From the NCBI GenBank assembly GCA_013813265.1, contig JACCRY010000135.1, positions 1-36,404 of the forward strand: a DNA stretch of 36,404 nt, given 5' to 3'. Origin of the DNA: Parachlamydiaceae bacterium (GTDB lineage Bacteria > Chlamydiota > Chlamydiia > Chlamydiales > Parachlamydiaceae). The notes under the pieces are model-generated. The model did no database searches, was not told where the DNA came from, and saw only the letters and a list, made by a program, of their open reading frames with translations. The first letter of the stretch is position 1; each line of letters opens with the position of its first letter. Shown here piece by piece: positions 33,023 through 36,404 of the stretch. Position numbers and translations under genes: made by a program.

Positions 33023-34174
33023 ATGTCAATTAACTTTCCAATATCACGAAATTTCGAAAGTACTAGTTTTCAAGACCTTGCTAATAATGTAGGGATCGGC
33101 TCAGGGAACGTAGTGAATACTGATTATATAGTCATAGCTAAGCCAACTTGGGGAGATTATATTATAAATTTTTTTCTTTCATTTTTTAACCCTCAGAATT
33201 TTGATTACAATGTTGACCGCATCTTTAAACAAATTGAATCAGATATAGGCAATACATTGAGCCAATATCTTTTGAAAATGGCAGAGAATCCAGGAGTTGA
33301 TTCAAAAGTTGTGGAAGCAGAACTGTTGGCCATTGACGAGGCAATCCAAATCGTCGGACAAGATGATGAAATGAGTGTTGATTTTGATCGAGGGAAAATT
33401 ACATTGAATAACAACATAGAATTTATACTAGAAAAGCAACCTGAAATGCCTAAAGAAAAAGTTTCAAAAGCGGAAGTGGAAGAGGCTGTAAAGGAAGCAT
33501 TTAACGCGCATCGAAAATCATTTTCACAAAGGGCAAATTTAAGCGAAGAGCAAATCATTTTCATGAACTTGCAAGAAGGGCAATACGAAATAAAAGGTTA
33601 TAAAAGGGCCTATAAAGATAGTGAGTGGAAGTTGGAAATCACTTTCACAGCGCCAAATTTAGGTGTTTGGATGCAAACCTCAACTTGCTCGCTTGAAAAT
33701 TTTCCTCACGACATGTTAAACTTACCTGGAGATCCAATTGTTGCGCCATTCACAAAAGAAGAAATTTTAGGTGCTTTGGAACTCAAAAAAGCAGCAGTTG
33801 AGGAGCAATTAAAACAACCTGTTATTGACTATAGTGAAAAATTTTTCCAAGAAGTTGAAAGGCTTAGAGTTAAAGTACGACCACTAATAACGGGTATTAT
33901 CGCTCGGAAAAATGCCGCTATACAAGGATCGGGTATGCGACTGCTTACTCAATGGAATTTATTGACTGATAAGATTTTAAGTAAAGAGTTTTTTACGATA
34001 AAAGCGAAGGAAGTTGAAGTCAAATACCATACTACTCAAAATATGGATCTCTTAATGGATTATATTACAAAACCAATGAGTACAATAATAGCAGATTGGT
34101 CTGATGGATCGCGTTTTGGTGGGGATCTTAGTGGCAAAAAAGTGACCTTTTTAGAGCCTGTTGCTATCATCTAG
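33023..34174 (+). CDS. Orphan protein, tandem family paralogue 2 (383 aa)
   Basis: Not recognised. The N-terminal block (SRNFESTSFQDLA, IGSGNVVNTDY, IAKPTWGDYIINFFLS, MAENPGVDS) and the C-terminal block (APFTKEEI ... EEQLKQPVIDYSEK, KKVTFLEPVAII) match the 258-aa neighbour. The middle, about residues 115-245, is extra and includes a Lys/Glu-rich helix (KAEVEEAVKEAFNAHRKSF) and a strand-rich part (GQYEIKGYKRAYKDSEWKLE). The AAAGGAGTTGTAA leader is identical to that of the Inc-like gene at 28173. Effector-like by context only. A strong hairpin (34196-34231) follows. Confidence 0.75.
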   Translation: MSINFPISRNFESTSFQDLANNVGIGSGNVVNTDYIVIAKPTWGDYIINFFLSFFNPQNFDYNVDRIFKQIESDIGNTLSQYLLKMAENPGVDSKVVEAELLAIDEAIQIVGQDDEMSVDFDRGKITLNNNIEFILEKQPEMPKEKVSKAEVEEAVKEAFNAHRKSFSQRANLSEEQIIFMNLQEGQYEIKGYKRAYKDSEWKLEITFTAPNLGVWMQTSTCSLENFPHDMLNLPGDPIVAPFTKEEILGALELKKAAVEEQLKQPVIDYSEKFFQEVERLRVKVRPLITGIIARKNAAIQGSGMRLLTQWNLLTDKILSKEFFTIKAKEVEVKYHTTQNMDLLMDYITKPMSTIIADWSDGSRFGGDLSGKKVTFLEPVAII

Positions 34175-34195
34175 TTTTGATTAAAATTTTATGCC

Positions 34196-34231
34196 GCTCA
34201 AGAGGCCTCAATTTGTTTGGGCCTCTTGTGC
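34196..34231. terminator. Bidirectional terminator hairpin
   Basis: GCTCAAGAGGCC pairs with GGCCTCTTGTGC (12 bp, one mismatch) around a 12-base loop. It separates the orphan gene from the convergent regulator gene; T-rich sequence (AAAATTTT) lies on the minus-strand side. Confidence 0.7.
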
Positions 34232-34254
34232 TTATACTAACAGAATTAATCGAA

Positions 34255-35633
34255 TTAGCCATGCTTTCGACAATTTGTGGTGTTCTCCACTATACGATAG
34301 CGAGTTCCTTTTCCTCTTCCGACTTGTTCGATCAAGCCTCGTTGAATCAGTTCGGTCAAGCGTCTTCCTGCTGTTGGACGAGAGAACTGAAGCGCCTGCA
34401 TCACATCTGAAATAGCAACTTCTCCTGAAAGTTCAAATAGCCCTAAAATAGCCTTCATTTCGCCGTCATCCTTTATTTCCGTTTGACCAAAAGAAGGTCT
34501 TGGTAAAATACATTTAACAAATCCATCCCCTTCAATCACTTCAGGCTTAGCAAGGCCCTTTTTTTCATAGCTATCAAAGAGTGTAATAAAACCAGACCCC
34601 AACTTTTCAATTAAACCCGCTTCTCGAAACACTCTGCAAATTACCTTATTTCGGATAAATGTAAGGCCCAATTTTAAATTGTGAGTATCTAGCGGGCCTG
34701 GGAAAACACCCGGAGTAAAAAATTCAATTCTATTGTCATATATGGCAATTTTTGTAGGCGCATCAATATGATAATTACGATGAATAACAGCATTTAAGAG
34801 CATTTCTCGAATCGCTGCTTCTGGAACTTCTAATTCTTCTTCTCTTTTGATGCCACGTATTGAAAATGACTTACTCAATCGCCCAACAATAAAGTTATGC
34901 GCCGTGTAGAATTGTTCGAGTAATGTGCCGACACATTCAATACTACCTAAAGCTTCCCGGCCGCTAATGCCCGAAAAATGTGTACACAAAATACTTGCTT
35001 CAGAAAAAAAACCTTGCGGTTTCTTACCAAATAGTAGAATTCCTCCAACAGTACTATAAGTGGCAGAGTGCTCTTCAACAGTCAAATCGTAGGAAGATAG
35101 AAGTGAAGAAGAAACACTTTTCACTTTCGGTGCTTTTCTTGAGTTGAGAAAATCCAAAATTTTACTTTTGTCTAAATCGTCTGCTTTGGTCTGGTAAACA
35201 GGCATCATATCATAGCATCTTCCGCGCGATTGCCACTTTAAATCTTCAATCATTTCTCCAGTCGCTTTAACTGTTGACCTCCCTAATCGAATATAAGTCC
35301 CTTTATCAACTCCTTCGGATTTTCTAAAGTAGGGCTTGCTCATGCCCGTTGACACTTCAATAATAAGTAAAAATTTATCACTTATTCTTTGTGTATATAT
35401 GGTAGGGATAATTGGAGGGGCACATGATTCAAAAATGCTTTTGTCAAGATATTCCATTGTGCGTTGAAGCTCGTCCTCAGATATACCAACAATATTCCTT
35501 TCAGAGTCTACTCCAATCACAAGTTTGCCGCCATAACGATTGCAAAACCGATCACTATTTTGACAATCTGATCATTTTCGGGGAGAGTTTTTTTAAACTC
35601 TAAGGTTGAAGATTCATAGCCTAAATACTTCAT
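34255..35633 (-). pseudogene. AlbA/Schlafen-type ATP-binding regulator, frameshifted near its start
   Basis: The protein has the layout of the AlbA_2 domain plus C-terminal wHTH family (putative ATP-dependent transcription regulators): IGVDSERNIVGI and GTYIRLGRSTVKAT in the AlbA_2 part, then HATPase_c_4-like EAAIREMLLNAVIHRNYHI and GVFPGPLDT, GSGFITLFDSYE, and a helix-turn-helix (AISDVMQALQFSRPTAGRRL). The open frame starts at 35520 with no ribosome site. Upstream, ATG 35631-35633 begins MKYLGYESSTLEFKK, which is how the family should start, then one base is missing in the A-run at 35544-35547 (plus strand), so the frame becomes ...VIGF(AIVMAANL*) instead of GFCNRYGGKLVIGVD. Either a recent pseudogene or a sequencing error. 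Confidence 0.8.
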
Positions 35634-35675
35634 ATTGACTCTCTTTTTATGTTTCACTCATCTTATCATTTTGAA

Positions 35676-35747
35676 ACATATGAGTCAAACAGCAAGCATG
35701 CATATGTTTCATATGTCTCAAATTTACACATGGTTTGATACATATGT
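35676..35747. promoter_or_regulatory. Cluster of ACATATG sites between the regulator and trpR
   Basis: CATATG occurs at 35677, 35701, 35710 (CATATGT) and 35741 in a 72-base stretch; GAAACATATG (35673-35682) and CATATGTTTC (35701-35710) are exact inverted copies. It lies in the space between two divergent genes and may be an operator for the Schlafen-type regulator or for TrpR. Confidence 0.5.
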
Positions 35748-35827
35748 CCCACTTGACAACAGGTCTCTAAAAAGAGCATATTTAAAAGGTCAGTATAATT
35801 TTACGACACTAAATAAAGGTGAACAAA

Positions 35828-36115
35828 TTGGAACAGAAGTCAGATAAAGATGGATGGCAAGGTTTTTTGATCTTGTGTTCAAAAATAAAATCTCCTGAAG
35901 AATTTAAACGATTTTTCGATCTATTTTTAACGCTGGAAGAAAAGGAAACTATTGGCGGACGTTTTTTGATTGTCAAAGCGCTACGAGAAGGTAAAATGAC
36001 TCAGCGAGAAATCGCCGAGTACTTTGGCGTTAGTATTTCCCAGATTACTAGGGGATCAAATGCCCTAAAAATCATTGATTCTGATCTGAAAGAAGTTTTA
36101 GAAAAACTCCTTTAA
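35828..36115 (+). CDS. trpR: Trp operon repressor TrpR
   Basis: The 95-aa protein is homologous to TrpR. GWQGFLILCSKI, ALREGKMTQREIAEYFGVS and ISQITRGSNALK give the six-helix dimer fold with the helix-turn-helix QREIAEYFGVSISQI; the last part matches the chlamydial repressor (GVSIAQITRGSNALK, from memory). It binds tryptophan and represses trp genes. The frame is also open from GTG 35819, but AAAGG (35815-35819) is 8 bases before TTG 35828, so I choose TTG. No trp biosynthesis gene is visible in the window. The gene ends 1 base before the converging ABC fragment. Confidence 0.92.
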   Translation: MEQKSDKDGWQGFLILCSKIKSPEEFKRFFDLFLTLEEKETIGGRFLIVKALREGKMTQREIAEYFGVSISQITRGSNALKIIDSDLKEVLEKLL

Positions 36116-36116
36116 A

Positions 36117-36268
36117 TCATCCCTCTTTTAATTGCCTCAAACCTTGATTATCTATTTCGATGCGCAGCTTTTTTCCTGTGGTATAGCCAGCAACTAAGGT
36201 TTGATCATGACAAACCACAAGAATGGTAACACCTTTCAAAGCCTTCAAAAACTCAAATACCATGACGG
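36117..36268 (-). pseudogene. 3' tail of an ABC-type ATPase gene, cut off by element G
   Basis: The minus-strand frame reads NSVMVFEFLKALKGVTIL then VVCHDQTLVAGYTTGKKLRI and ends with TGA at 36119-36117. VVCHDQTL matches the H-loop after the D-loop of ABC ATPases. The upstream coding character stops at the inverted-repeat element (36269-36371), and the sequence beyond it reads ...KFVYFPQNYK, not the expected Walker B. The gene is therefore either truncated here or the element has replaced an internal part; the window ends before this can be told. Confidence 0.65.
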
Positions 36269-36371
36269 AATTGCAAAACGATTTGAGTGCTCTAGAATCG
36301 AAAAATCGCCCGATGATCGAGCTCTCGTTGGTGATTTTTCAATTCTAGAGCACTCAAATCGCTTTGTAATT
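36269..36371. repeat. 103-bp inverted-repeat element G
   Basis: Arms 36269-36310 and 36330-36371 (42 bp) are inverted copies with few differences: ACGATTTGAGTGCTCTAGAA and its complement are exact over about 19 bases. The loop is 19 bases. It sits in the coding direction of the ABC-ATPase gene. Confidence 0.8.
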
Positions 36372-36404
36372 TTGAGGAAAATAAACAAATTTGCGTGGAG
36401 TTTG

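Overview
This AT-rich window looks like a chromosome segment from an amoeba-associated member of the Chlamydiae, probably Parachlamydiaceae-like (inferred from gene content). The strongest pointer is a small TrpR at the right end, very close in sequence and length to what I recall of the Chlamydia trachomatis TrpR. Other pointers are an FtsI/PBP3-type transpeptidase, an SNF-family sodium symporter, bilobed-hydrophobic Inc-like proteins, and large orphan paralogues with F-box-like segments. No rRNA, tRNA, CRISPR array or intact transposase was seen.

Layout. 0-1.4 kb: an N-terminally anchored phosphoribosyltransferase and a thioredoxin-fold protein. 1.4-10.3 kb: two large orphan proteins (673 and 878 aa) sharing an N-terminal domain, with a Fic AMP-transferase, an RlmN-like radical SAM methyltransferase, a W-rich secreted protein and an SMR exporter between them. 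10.5-14.8 kb: a decaying accessory island with an intact AAA/DUF4143 ATPase, a partial copy of it 2.6 kb away, a helicase remnant that has lost its Walker A motif, an F-box-like orphan, and an aldo/keto reductase that is frameshifted and truncated at the duplicated ATPase fragment. 14.8-18.2 kb: an aquaporin without the usual selectivity-filter arginine, and a HerA-like ATPase. 18.3-20.5 kb: an envelope/osmotic-stress-type cluster (BON lipoprotein, glycine-zipper protein, 26-aa membrane peptide, DUF892 protein) and a small convergent lipoprotein. 20.8-26.8 kb: an MsbA-like ABC exporter, a tandem pair of secreted paralogues with an identical C-terminus, and the PBP. 27-34 kb: two tandem paralogue pairs (Inc-like, and a second orphan family) around a sodium symporter. 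34-36.4 kb: a frameshifted AlbA/Schlafen-type regulator, trpR, and the tail of an ABC ATPase gene cut off by an inverted-repeat element.

Two patterns recur. First, at least seven unrelated non-coding inverted-repeat elements (about 88-300 bp) sit between genes; they look like MITEs or large hairpins and several mark broken genes. Second, six orphan effector-like genes all have a promoter of the form TTGnnn, exactly 17 bp, then TATAAT/TATATT/CATAAT, and two have an identical AAAGGAGTTGTAA leader before ATG. They may form a co-expressed host-interaction set dispersed among housekeeping genes. Their function cannot be read from the sequence. I did not find a convincing new multi-gene enzymatic or defence system.
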